Origin: an uncultured Candidatus Saccharibacteria bacterium
GTDB lineage: Bacteria > Patescibacteriota > Saccharimonadia > Saccharimonadales > Saccharimonadaceae
Reading direction: 5' to 3'
DNA: 33,976 bases
NCBI GenBank assembly: GCA_948514425.1
Contig: CAOQYN010000004.1
Location: 1 to 33,976, forward strand
In this document: positions 6,732-14,294 of the stretch, piece after piece
Layout: each line of letters begins with the position of its first letter
How positions within the stretch are numbered: position 1 is the stretch's first letter
Notes under the pieces: model-generated
The model's input: the letters and a program-made list of their open reading frames with translations, nothing else
Databases searched by the model: none
Told to the model about the DNA's origin: nothing
Position numbers and translations under genes: made by a program

Positions 6732-8858
6732 ATGCCTAAATTTGAACTTGTTTCTAAATATCAGCCGACTGGCGATCAACCTTTCGCCATCAAGCAGCTC
6801 TCTAATGGCTTAAAAGCTGGCGTACGTGAACAGACACTGCTCGGCGTTACTGGCTCTGGCAAGACTTTTACCATGGCCAATATTATCCAAAACGCCCAGA
6901 AGCCGACCTTAATTCTCGCCCACAACAAAACCCTTGCCGCCCAACTCTATGCTGAGTTCCGTGAATTTTTCCCCAAAAACGAAGTGCATTATTTTGTTTC
7001 ATACTTTGATTATTATCAACCCGAAGCTTATATCGCTAGCACGGATACTTACATTGAAAAAGACTCTGCTATCAACGACGAAATCGATCGCCTCCGTCAT
7101 GCCGCGACTGTTGCGCTCTTGACTCGCCCAGACACTATTGTGGTGGCCTCAGTCTCTTGTATCTATGGTATTGGCTCGCCTGACCATTACACCGAAATGT
7201 CTCTACCGCTAGTTAAAATCAACGGTCAATGGCGCATCGCTGGTACTTTGACGGAGAATTTTCTTGCCAAAGGCGAGCAACAAATAATGAAATCTGAGTT
7301 GACCGAGGCTGCACTGCAAGCTATTACGAATGATTCTCCGGAAGCAGTGGATGGCGGATTATCAAATCAACAGCTATCCCAGCAAAATTTCCTCATCTAT
7401 CTTGTCGCCATGCAATATCATCGTAATGACTTAGCTTTTGAACGCGGCAATTTCCGCGTCATGGGCGATACGGTTGATCTTTTCCCCGCGAGTGGGGAAT
7501 GGGCTTACCGCTTTGAATTTGGGTTTGACACGCTTGAAAGCGTCCGTATCATCGATCCGCTAACCGCAGAGACTCGTGAAAAACCCGACTGCATTCATAT
7601 CTTCCCAAACACTCACTACGCAACACCCAAAGATCAGCTTGACCGCGCCTTGACTACTATTCAGACCGAATTTGATGAACGCCTCAAATATTTTGAAAAG
7701 CATGACAAATTCCTTGAGGCTCAACGCCTCAGTCAGCGCACGAAGTATGATCTAGAGATGCTAAAAGAAACCGGCTTTGTTAAAGGAATCGAAAATTACT
7801 CTCGCCATCTTGATGGTCGCAAAGCTGGGCAACCACCAGCAACCCTGATCGACTTTTTCCCGAAAGATTTTCTTTTGCTTGTAGACGAAAGCCACATGAC
7901 TTTACCGCAAGTTCGAGGTATGTACAACGGCGACCATGCACGCAAAATGACTTTAGTTGAATATGGTTTTCGTCTTCCAAGTGCGCTTGATAATCGTCCA
8001 TTGACCTTTGGCGAGTTTGAAAAACGCGTCAATCAAGCTATTTATGTGTCCGCCACTCCAGGGCAATACGAACTAGAAAATTCGCCCGAACCCGCTCAGC
8101 AGGTGATTCGCCCCACTGGGTTGCTAGATCCAGAGATCGAAGTTCGTGGCTCTGAGGGGCAGATTGATGATCTCATGACGGAAATTGATAAACGCATCGC
8201 TAAAGGTCAACGTACACTCGTCACGACCTTAACCAAGCGTATGGCAGAGGATTTAACCGACTACCTCAAGGAACGCGATATTAAGGTGGCATATATTCAT
8301 TCTGATATTGATACTCTAGAACGCGGCGACATTCTGCGCGACCTGCGTGCTGGGGTCTATGATGTGTTGGTTGGGATCAACCTCCTGCGCGAGGGGCTAG
8401 ACTTGCCCGAAGTGTCGCTAGTTGCGATTCTTGATGCTGACAAGGAAGGTTTCTTGCGTAGCGAAAGCGCTTTAATTCAGACTATTGGTCGCGCCGCCCG
8501 TCACGAAAACGGTCACGTCATTATGTACGCCGATCATATCACCGAAAGCATGGAAAAAGCAATCTCCGAGACGAATCGTCGCCGCGAGATCCAACATCAG
8601 TACAATGTCGAGCACAACATTACGCCGCATTCGGTCAAGAAAGAGATTGGCGCTGGTCTTCGTGCTATCATCCCCGAAAAGGAGGAAGTCGCCCATCTCG
8701 ATCTCAAGCGCGTACCAAAAGAGGAACTACCCAGCCTAATCAAAGAATTGCAAAGCCAAATGCAGCTCGCCGCCGCCAATCTCGATTTTGAGAAAGCCGC
8801 CATGCTCCGCGACCAGATTACGGAGATACAAGAAGCCAATAAGGTGAAAAAACGGTGA
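6732..8858 (+). CDS. uvrB: Excinuclease ABC subunit UvrB
   Basis: 708 aa. Damage-verifying helicase-like subunit of nucleotide excision repair, acting with UvrA and UvrC. Start FELVSKYQPTGDQPFAI, Walker A GVTGSGKT at residues 38-45, beta-hairpin (VSYFDYYQPEAYI and DTYIEKDSAINDEID), Walker B-like DESH, helicase motif QTIGRAARH near the end, and a C-terminal UVR motif (LDFEKAAMLRDQI) for UvrC binding. Length and domain order are normal. ATG 6732 is preferred over an upstream in-frame start because it begins the conserved N-terminus and follows the -10 box by eight bases. The NUDIX gene overlaps its stop by four bases. Confidence 0.97.
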   Translation: MPKFELVSKYQPTGDQPFAIKQLSNGLKAGVREQTLLGVTGSGKTFTMANIIQNAQKPTLILAHNKTLAAQLYAEFREFFPKNEVHYFVSYFDYYQPEAYIASTDTYIEKDSAINDEIDRLRHAATVALLTRPDTIVVASVSCIYGIGSPDHYTEMSLPLVKINGQWRIAGTLTENFLAKGEQQIMKSELTEAALQAITNDSPEAVDGGLSNQQLSQQNFLIYLVAMQYHRNDLAFERGNFRVMGDTVDLFPASGEWAYRFEFGFDTLESVRIIDPLTAETREKPDCIHIFPNTHYATPKDQLDRALTTIQTEFDERLKYFEKHDKFLEAQRLSQRTKYDLEMLKETGFVKGIENYSRHLDGRKAGQPPATLIDFFPKDFLLLVDESHMTLPQVRGMYNGDHARKMTLVEYGFRLPSALDNRPLTFGEFEKRVNQAIYVSATPGQYELENSPEPAQQVIRPTGLLDPEIEVRGSEGQIDDLMTEIDKRIAKGQRTLVTTLTKRMAEDLTDYLKERDIKVAYIHSDIDTLERGDILRDLRAGVYDVLVGINLLREGLDLPEVSLVAILDADKEGFLRSESALIQTIGRAARHENGHVIMYADHITESMEKAISETNRRREIQHQYNVEHNITPHSVKKEIGAGLRAIIPEKEEVAHLDLKRVPKEELPSLIKELQSQMQLAAANLDFEKAAMLRDQITEIQEANKVKKR

Positions 8859-9331
8859 GGTATCAATCATTTGGCTGCGCCTATGTTTTACTTATGCGCG
8901 GAGCAGACAGCGAACGGGAAATCTTATTGCATATTCGTAAAAACACCGGTTACATGGATGGGAAATATGACGCAAGCGCCAGTGGGCATCTTGAACCCGG
9001 CGAAACCCTAGAGGAATGTGCTATTCGCGAGACCTTAGAAGAAATTGGTATAATTCTTCAGCCTCAAGACCTTAAGTTTGCACTGCTTTATCATGAGCCA
9101 GAAGCAAATTATATCAAAGCCATTTTTACAGCTGAATTGCCGAACAATCAAACGCCCAAGGTTTGCGAACCTGACAAATCGGGCGATTTACGTTGGTTTA
9201 GGCTCGATGAGTTGCCGAACAATGTAATCCCGTTTTTACCAAAAATCATGCAATGTATCAAGCAGGGAATTGATTATGCTGATAGTGGAGCCACAATCTC
9301 AGGCATACAAGCTGCTTGCATTTATAAATGA
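8855..9331 (+). CDS. NUDIX hydrolase
   Basis: 158 aa with a GTG start overlapping the uvrB stop (GTGA), so translation is coupled. The NUDIX box is complete: GHLEPGETLEECAIRETLEE then IGI, matching Gx5Ex7REUxEExGU. This family cleaves nucleoside diphosphates linked to another group using Mg2+. The lead-in ILLHIRKNTGYMDGKYDASASG resembles IPP-isomerase/NUDIX proteins that act on dinucleotides or oxidised nucleotides. Pairing with uvrB suggests nucleotide-pool clean-up beside DNA repair, but the substrate cannot be told from sequence. Confidence 0.9.
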   Translation: MRYQSFGCAYVLLMRGADSEREILLHIRKNTGYMDGKYDASASGHLEPGETLEECAIRETLEEIGIILQPQDLKFALLYHEPEANYIKAIFTAELPNNQTPKVCEPDKSGDLRWFRLDELPNNVIPFLPKIMQCIKQGIDYADSGATISGIQAACIYK

Positions 9332-9334
9332 TAT

Positions 9335-9342
9335 GCTACAAT
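9335..9342 (+). promoter_or_regulatory. Extended -10 box directly before a terminator hairpin
   Basis: TGCTACAAT (TACAAT 9337-9342) begins just after the NUDIX stop codon. The predicted transcription start (about 9349) coincides with the foot of the hairpin at 9352. The -35 region is poor. Confidence 0.45.
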
Positions 9343-9351
9343 AAAAACATT

Positions 9352-9396
9352 AAGAGTAGGTCTTGAACTGGAATGTCCAGGACGCTACTCTTTTTT
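9352..9396 (+). terminator. uvrB-NUDIX terminator, possibly a 45-nt small RNA
   Basis: AAGAGTAG pairs perfectly with CTACTCTT, enclosing a second stem (GTCTTG with CAGGAC, or CTGG with CCAG), then six T. It ends the uvrB-NUDIX unit. Because an extended -10 box lies right before it, a very short hairpin RNA could also be made from this spot. Confidence 0.8.
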
Positions 9397-9449
9397 ATCG
9401 TTTGGATGGGGTCATCAACAGATTTACCCAGGATAACATGGTTTTACTA

Positions 9450-9478
9450 TTGACATTTCTACTAAAGCATGATACAAT
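9450..9478 (+). promoter_or_regulatory. Consensus promoter with long structured leader
   Basis: TTGACA (9450-9455), 17 bases, TACAAT (9473-9478). The bases after it (GGAAACATAA) resemble those after the rpsJ and JAB-gene promoters. Confidence 0.85.
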
Positions 9479-9484
9479 GGAAAC

Positions 9485-9674
9485 ATAACGTGAACATGTA
9501 CGGTGGTGCTGAATTTACCTCTGTACAGAGGTGTTTTGCTATTACCGGCAAAAACCGTGCTTTCGCTTGAACCTTAAGTGACTTATGAATTTTACTTTAT
9601 CGAAAGGATGGAGAAACTAGTCAATAGTTCAAGCTAACGGTGCTCAAAAAAAGTTTTAGATAGGGGGAAATTAT
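9485..9674 (+). ncRNA. Structured 5' leader (candidate attenuator or cis-RNA)
   Basis: About 190 untranslated bases. First a hairpin ACCTCT-GTAC-AGAGGT (9517-9532) followed by GTTTTG, which looks like a weak intrinsic terminator. Then a long-range pairing: ACCGT plus GCTTGAAC (about 9554-9572) with GTTCAAGC plus ACGGT (about 9627-9641), enclosing some 55 bases. The SD (AGGGGGAAA) follows. No known riboswitch class recognised; regulation by the leader is inference. Confidence 0.45.
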
Positions 9675-10187
9675 ATGTTAACACGTCAAGAAGTCTGCCG
9701 AGAAATGGAACAAGCTAATATGCGCGAAACAGCCGAAAAGTTGTTTAGTCTGATGCTTATCTCGGTTCCTAGGTTAAAGAGCAGTCATGAAGAATATCTT
9801 GCTGTTGCCGAACACATAATTCGCAACGCCTTCAATCGGACGGCATATAAGTTTGCGCCAAGTGGCCCATTTTTAGTCTTTAGTGAGCAGCTGCACCTCA
9901 CGAAGGAGGATATTGCTCTTGCTACTGAAAGGACGAAAGCTGATTTCGATTCGTCAGAAGTAGAGGATGTCGAGATTGCCATCACGTCCGCCTTCTTATG
10001 GCTGTCGCAAGCCGTTCATGAGTATGGCGAATGCGTCACTGAATTTATGTATCTCAATTATCGCATCGCCGAGCCATGCCGCCATGACGAACAACTTAAA
10101 GACCGTGGCACACAACATCTTGCTGAGCAAATTCATAAGCATCCACTTGCCTTTCTTAAGACGGTATTGTCTTTCCGGCAAAAGTAA
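9675..10187 (+). CDS. Uncharacterised protein (170 aa)
   Basis: A soluble, probably mostly helical protein starting MLTRQEVCREMEQANMRETA; no signal peptide, membrane helix or known motif seen. Start ATG 9675 has an AGGGGGAA SD. It stands alone: strong promoter, 190-base structured leader and a downstream hairpin. Composition resembles the neighbours. A long regulated leader in front of a small unknown protein suggests conditional expression; I cannot name a function. Confidence 0.65.
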   Translation: MLTRQEVCREMEQANMRETAEKLFSLMLISVPRLKSSHEEYLAVAEHIIRNAFNRTAYKFAPSGPFLVFSEQLHLTKEDIALATERTKADFDSSEVEDVEIAITSAFLWLSQAVHEYGECVTEFMYLNYRIAEPCRHDEQLKDRGTQHLAEQIHKHPLAFLKTVLSFRQK

Positions 10188-10195
10188 AGTTGCTT

Positions 10196-10215
10196 CCCCG
10201 CATGTCGATGCGGGG
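10196..10215 (+). terminator. Hairpin terminator before tuf
   Basis: CCCCGCAT-GTCG-ATGCGGGG, a perfect 8-bp stem with a tetraloop, eight bases after the stop codon. The T-rich tract comes some bases later (GTTATTTTCTTC), so termination efficiency is uncertain. Confidence 0.6.
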
Positions 10216-10233
10216 ATTGGCGTTATTTTCTTC

Positions 10234-10262
10234 TTTACAATCCCTAAATAATCATATATTAT
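10234..10262 (+). promoter_or_regulatory. tuf promoter
   Basis: TTTACA (10234-10239), 17 bases, TATTAT (10257-10262). It gives a leader of about 60 bases ending in AAAAGGAGAAAGA before ATG 10329. Confidence 0.65.
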
Positions 10263-10328
10263 ATAAGAGTAGAGTTGGAGCTGGTTGATATTAGCGCTCT
10301 GACAAGATAATAATTAAAAGGAGAAAGA

Positions 10329-11513
10329 ATGGCAGAATTTGACCGTTCCAAGCCACATATCAACGTCGGTACGATGGGCCACGTTGACCATGGTAAAACT
10401 ACCTTGACGGCTGCGATTACAAACGTACTCGCGAAGAAACTCCCATCGGATGTTAACAAAGCTGTCGCTTACGACCAAATCGATAATGCTCCAGAAGAGA
10501 AGGCTCGTGGTATCACGATTGCCACCTCTCACCAAGAGTACGAATCTGAAGGCCGCCACTACGCTCACGTTGACATGCCAGGCCACGCCGACTACATCAA
10601 GAACATGATTACCGGTGCTGCTCAGGTTGATGGTGCTATTCTTGTTGTTGCTGCCAACGATGGTGCTTTGCCACAAACTAAAGAGCACGTGCTTTTGGCT
10701 CACCAAGTGAACGTTCCAAAAATTATCGTTTTCTTGAACAAAATGGATCTTGCTGACCCAGAATTGGTCGAACTTGTTGAGATGGATATTCGCGAATTGT
10801 TGAATAAATATGGTTACGATGGCGATAACACTCCAATCATCAAGGGTTCTGCTACTATGGCTCTTGAAGGTGATGCCGCTAACGAAGATGCCATTATGGA
10901 ACTCGTCAAGGCTATGGATGACTACTTTGAGGTTCCAGAACACGATCTTGATAAGCCATTCTTGATGCCAGTTGAGGACGTCTTCTCAATTAAGGGTCGT
11001 GGTACAGTTGCCACTGGTCGTATTGAACAAGGTGTTGTTAAATTGAACGACGAAGTTGAAATTGTTGGTCTTAAAGATACACAAAAATCAGTTGTCACTG
11101 GTATCGAGGCTTTCCACAAGACTCTCGACCAGGGTCAAGCTGGCGACAACGCTGGTTTGTTGCTCCGCGGTATTGAGCGTGACCAAATCGAACGCGGTCA
11201 GGTTATCGCTGCTCCAGGTAGCATTACTCCACACACCGAGTTCGAGGCTCAGGTTTACATCTTGAAGAAAGAGGAAGGTGGCCGCCACACTCCATTCTCC
11301 AAGGGCTACAAACCACAGTTCTACTTCCGCACCACCGACGTTACTGGTGAAGTTGAACTTCCAGCAGACAAAGAAATCGTTATGCCTGGCGACACGGTCA
11401 CCTTCAAGGTCAAGTTGCTCGCGCCAATCGCTATGAACAACAATGACCGCTTCGCTATCCGCGAAGGTGGTAAGACTGTTGGTTCTGGTGTTGTTACTAG
11501 CATCATTAAATAA
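10329..11513 (+). CDS. tuf: Translation elongation factor Tu
   Basis: 394 aa. GTPase that delivers aminoacyl-tRNA to the ribosome. G1 GHVDHGKT at residues 17-24, G2 RGITI, G3 DMPGHADYIKNM, G4 NKMD, G5 GSAT; domains 2 and 3 are complete, ending GGKTVGSGVVTSI. The usual DCPGH reads DMPGH here (Cys to Met). Strong SD (AAGGAG) and own promoter; a strong terminator follows at once, so it is monocistronic. In many bacteria tuf is followed by rpsJ; here rpsJ lies 3.5 kb downstream beyond an accessory island. Confidence 0.98.
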   Translation: MAEFDRSKPHINVGTMGHVDHGKTTLTAAITNVLAKKLPSDVNKAVAYDQIDNAPEEKARGITIATSHQEYESEGRHYAHVDMPGHADYIKNMITGAAQVDGAILVVAANDGALPQTKEHVLLAHQVNVPKIIVFLNKMDLADPELVELVEMDIRELLNKYGYDGDNTPIIKGSATMALEGDAANEDAIMELVKAMDDYFEVPEHDLDKPFLMPVEDVFSIKGRGTVATGRIEQGVVKLNDEVEIVGLKDTQKSVVTGIEAFHKTLDQGQAGDNAGLLLRGIERDQIERGQVIAAPGSITPHTEFEAQVYILKKEEGGRHTPFSKGYKPQFYFRTTDVTGEVELPADKEIVMPGDTVTFKVKLLAPIAMNNNDRFAIREGGKTVGSGVVTSIIK

Positions 11514-11529
11514 CAACTCAGTCCCATTA

Positions 11530-11558
11530 AAAAATCCCCCCATATTGGGGGGATTTTT
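11530..11558. terminator. Bidirectional terminator between tuf and the 178-aa gene
   Basis: AAAAATCCCCCC-ATATT-GGGGGGATTTTT, a perfect 12-bp stem with A-run on one side and T-run on the other; it serves tuf on the plus strand and the converging gene on the minus strand. Confidence 0.9.
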
Positions 11559-11593
11559 GCTAGTAGCGAACTTGTAGGGCAATAGTTCATCAG

Positions 11594-12130
11594 TTACACA
11601 GCGTTCGGCATTTCTAAATGCCACTCTTTATATAGGCCTACGTCATGTTCTATAAACTGCGTTAAAAGATCCAACTCCTGCGGTAGCTTAAATTTCCAAC
11701 TATTATTACTGTGTGGATGTGTCTTATCTAGTGCATTCCCAGCTAAATAGGTATGCCCGCCATGATCGCGGCGATTTCGGATATAGAGCATCGTATTATC
11801 GCCATCAGGGCGCAAATTATTCCCTATCGCCACTGCCCTTTTTCTGAGCGCTTCAACACTCTTTCCCTGAGTGCCTTCACTCGCAGCTGCTGCCTTAAGT
11901 AGTACATCAAGTACGCGCATTGCCGCGTAGGCGGTAGCTCTGCTCGCCTTCACATCTCCAGAGCTCATCCTAGTTTTCTGATGTACCAGCTCAAAAACTT
12001 CAGTACTACTATCGTAGTATACCTTAAGCCCAAATTTCCCAGCTTTCGCTAGCATCAATGATAATTCTCGTCCAAATTTTCCGTTATCGATCATCTCCGT
12101 AGCTCTACTTGGGGTTAGAATCTGTTTCAT
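11594..12130 (-). CDS. Uncharacterised protein (178 aa)
   Basis: A soluble mixed-charge protein. Visible blocks are MKQILTPSRATEMIDNGKFG at the start, an Ala-rich helix (VLDVLLKAAAASEG), and a His-rich stretch RRDHGGHTYL...KTHPHSNNSW. No known motif recognised. ATG 12130 has the strong SD AAGGAGGG. It opens the accessory island between tuf and rpsJ, is oriented against tuf, and has a consensus promoter with a two-hairpin leader. Confidence 0.65.
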   Translation of the reverse strand: MKQILTPSRATEMIDNGKFGRELSLMLAKAGKFGLKVYYDSSTEVFELVHQKTRMSSGDVKASRATAYAAMRVLDVLLKAAAASEGTQGKSVEALRKRAVAIGNNLRPDGDNTMLYIRNRRDHGGHTYLAGNALDKTHPHSNNSWKFKLPQELDLLTQFIEHDVGLYKEWHLEMPNAV

Positions 12131-12205
12131 AAATAGTATCCCTCCTTACTATTGCTGTTTTCTTCAAGGAACAAAACAGTTTGCACGCTAGCATTATGCA
12201 AACCA
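12131..12205 (-). other. Two-hairpin leader of the 178-aa gene
   Basis: On the minus strand, GTTTGCA...TGCAAAC (7-bp stem, containing a smaller GCAT/ATGC pairing) is followed by CTGTTTT...AAAACAG (7-bp stem, 11-base loop), then the SD. The two stems stand directly one after the other in a leader of about 80 bases. Confidence 0.5.
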
Positions 12206-12214
12206 TCTCTTTAT

Positions 12215-12243
12215 TTTATACTACATATTATAATAAAAGTCAA
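12215..12243 (-). promoter_or_regulatory. Promoter of the 178-aa gene
   Basis: On the minus strand TTGACT (12243-12238), 17 bases, TATAAA (12220-12215) followed by AT. Confidence 0.75.
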
Positions 12244-12291
12244 TGATAGATTTTCTACTTCGTCACCACATCATGTTACACTATTCTTAAT

Positions 12292-12594
12292 ATGCGTGAA
12301 ATTCATAAAAAACTAAGCAAAGAATATTTTGACGAAATTGCCAGTGGACGAAAAACATTTGAATATCGCGTGAATGATTTTGAGTGTGAACCAGGCGATA
12401 TTTTTGTCTTAGAAGAATATGAGTACAATCAAGGTCAGGGAACTACAGAAGGTCGACGTCCGACTGATCGCGTACTTCGTAAGAAAGTAGGTTATGTTGC
12501 ACACACTAAAGATTTTGCATGGCTTAGCCGTCCAGATGTCAAAACGGATCTCGAGAGGTATGGTGCTCAGATTATCTCTCTTCTTGAAGAATAG
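12292..12594 (+). CDS. ASCH/DUF3850-like RNA-binding domain protein (100 aa)
   Basis: Opening HKKLSKEYFDEIASGRKTFEYRVNDFECEPGDIFVLEEYE has the layout of the small ASCH/DUF3850 PUA-like fold (H-K-L...F..I..G.KtfE.R.ND....GD...L.E). Such single-domain proteins are thought to bind RNA or modified nucleotides; they are common in phages and accessory regions. No SD; the ATG is nine bases after a TACACT box at 12277, so the mRNA is probably leaderless. Its stop is 11 bases before cassette C2. Confidence 0.7.
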   Translation: MREIHKKLSKEYFDEIASGRKTFEYRVNDFECEPGDIFVLEEYEYNQGQGTTEGRRPTDRVLRKKVGYVAHTKDFAWLSRPDVKTDLERYGAQIISLLEE

Positions 12595-12605
12595 CTACTA
12601 CCTCC

Positions 12606-12899
12606 AACATCATCTCCCTACCCTTAGCTTTTGTCCGTAGTGGGTGGATAAATCTCGCCGGTGGCACTGCTAACGTTGTCGGCCAGTACGGTTACCGCTG
12701 GTCACGTGTTTCTACATCTACCGCTGGTGCCTATGATCTGGGCATCTACCCTACAGACGTCAATCCATCAAACAACCGCGAACGTCGGGATGCTTTCCCC
12801 CTCAGCTGCATTCTCGGAAGTGATAGTATTGAACTCTTATTTTTCTCAAATAGTCTAGAATGCAGAGGCAACGGAGGGGGAAGCCGTAGTAACGGTTGA
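12606..12899 (+). repeat. Silent surface-domain cassette C2 (plus strand)
   Basis: Entry AACATCATCTCCC then LPLAFVRSG with core CTTTTGTCCGTAGTGG; variable middle (WINLAGGTANVVGQYGYRWS, AYDLGIYPTDVNPSN); exit AFPLSCILGSD. The frame then runs on to a TGA at 12897-12899, entering the tail of the opposite cassette C3. The frame has no ATG start, SD, promoter or signal peptide, so it is not expected to be made as a protein. It is the only cassette on the plus strand and meets C3 tail to tail; both tails share CTGCATTCT in inverted orientation. Confidence 0.75.
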
Positions 12900-13098
12900 C
12901 AATGTTTGATGTATAAACATCCGTAGGATATATGTACAGATTATAAGCGTCCATAGTAGAGTTAGAAACGTGCGACCAATCATAGAGAGTGTGACCAGCA
13001 TGGTAAACCTTACCGTCACTAGCACTGATACTCCCACTACGGACAAAAGCTAAGGGTGGGGAGATGATGTTGGAGACACATACTCTTTCCTTCATCAA
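12802..13098 (-). repeat. Silent surface-domain cassette C3 (minus strand)
   Basis: Entry SNIISPPLAFVRSG (core CTTTTGTCCGTAGTGG), middle SISASDGKVYHAGHTLYDWS and AYNLYIYPTDVYTSN, exit GFPLRCLCILD, then a non-homologous tail that runs into the end of C2. The frame can only be opened by a TTG that overlaps the stop of cassette C4 (TTGATGA), so C4 and C3 are tandem units with the spacer pattern also seen between C1 and C0. No signal peptide. Donor cassette rather than a gene is the best reading. Confidence 0.7.
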
Positions 13099-13304
13099 AC
13101 ACTACCTAGGTAGAGGCAGCGGAGGGAGGGAAACCACCATAGCGATACCACCTATCAGCTGACCTTATCATTGTAGGATCAGAAAGTAAAAGATATGCAT
13201 TCTCAAACGATTCTACTGTACGCGAACGACTATAACTACGTTGCCCCAGAGGCCAAGCTTGCCCATCATGCATAATGACATACCCACTACGGACAAAAGC
13301 TTTT
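13095..13304 (-). pseudogene. Silent surface-domain cassette C4, frameshifted
   Basis: Entry KAFVRSG with the invariant core, middle YVIMHDGQAWPLGQRSYSRS and ENAYLLLSDP, then a two-base insertion: GGGAGGG replaces GGGGG (plus strand) in the exit core, so LRCLYLGSV falls out of frame and the frame stops early. An in-frame TGA lies just upstream of the entry and there is no start codon. It is the most divergent copy and ends about 20 bases from the left end of the insertion sequence, which may have removed its usual AACATCATCTCCC entry. Confidence 0.7.
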
Positions 13305-13328
13305 ACGCTGTATCATGACATACATCCC

Positions 13329-14294
13329 TCACCACCTTTGCAACATTTCTGCAGGAGTCCTATAACTTATTCCTAAGTGTATACGTTGGTAGTTGTAGTA
13401 GTCAAGGTATTTGTTGATGCGTGAGTTTAGCGTAGCTAAACTCACGCTACGGACAAAATAGCTACCAGTACATTCTTCTTGCAGTGTCCGGTTAAACCTC
13501 TCGATGTGGGCATTGTCGTTGGGACGTCCTAGTCTAGTATGCCGTATGGATATACCTTGTGATGTTAGTCTATCCTCAAAGTATGAAGAGAATCCCGAGC
13601 CATTATCGCTTTGTACTGTCTTGAACCTAATACCCATATAATTCTGCGCCTCAAGGATAGTTCTGAGAGCTAAGCCTGGTCGTATCTCATCGTAAGCTTT
13701 GGCATAAGCCATGCGACTATATACATCGATAACGGTGTAGATATAACGTTTAGTCTTGGAGATTGGATTATATAGGTGAATCGTATCAATCTCTACTAGA
13801 TCACCAGCCATTCGTATGTCTGGACGTCTAATACCTTTGTATTTCTGACGCTTCTTTCTATGCTTCAAGCATCTACCATAACGCTGTAAGATGCGATCAA
13901 CACTAGAAAGACTAATCTTGATTCCAAGCACATGGTTGATGTGATGCCATACCACTTCAGCGCAACGCTGCAGTTGGTCTCTTGCGTCCAATACCAGTTA
14001 CACTAAGTCATCAGATAGATGGCGTGGATGAAGTGGTATGGCGGGCTTAGTCGGTATATTCCATATGCAAGCATTATACCGGAATGTAGATGTACTTGCA
14101 CTCTTATGGCGCACAGCATTGTGTAGAACGATATGTTTATTCTGCTCTATCCATTTCTGCTTCCATCTCCAAATCGTAATGCGATGAACTCCATACTTAT
14201 CTGCTACTTTTTGTATAGGTTGCTCATCCAAAATGAGCATACGCATTGCTCTGCCTCTAGTCTGTGCTATGTTTTTGGTGGTACAATAGGCCAT
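13329..14294 (-). pseudogene. Transposase with internal stop (HTH plus DDE integrase core)
   Basis: Read through, this is one 322-codon frame: N-terminal helix-turn-helix (QPIQKVADKYGVHRITIWRW), then the integrase core with DDE residues in VEIDTIH, VQSDNGSGF and HIERFNRTLQEE. An in-frame TAA at 13998-14000 divides it into a 98-aa HTH part and a ~220-aa catalytic part that could restart at a TTG (13991). The two parts are in the same frame, so this is a nonsense mutation and not programmed frameshifting; 320 aa is the normal single-ORF length for IS481-type enzymes. The stop codon lies inside the left inverted repeat. The start has AAAGGAG ten bases upstream. Probably inactive. Confidence 0.8.

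Noticed and set aside
12661..12858. 65-aa ORF on the plus strand within cassette C2
   Set aside because: It is in a different frame from the FVRSG...FPLSC cassette reading and has no SD; a shadow frame.
12600..13304. CRISPR array
   Set aside because: The repeats are long cassettes in both orientations with coding-like interiors, not short direct repeats with regular spacers; no cas genes.
13992..14000. Recoded stop codon or alternative genetic code
   Set aside because: The stop is TAA; the code change known in CPR relatives (Absconditabacteria/Gracilibacteria) concerns TGA, and all other genes here use normal stops.
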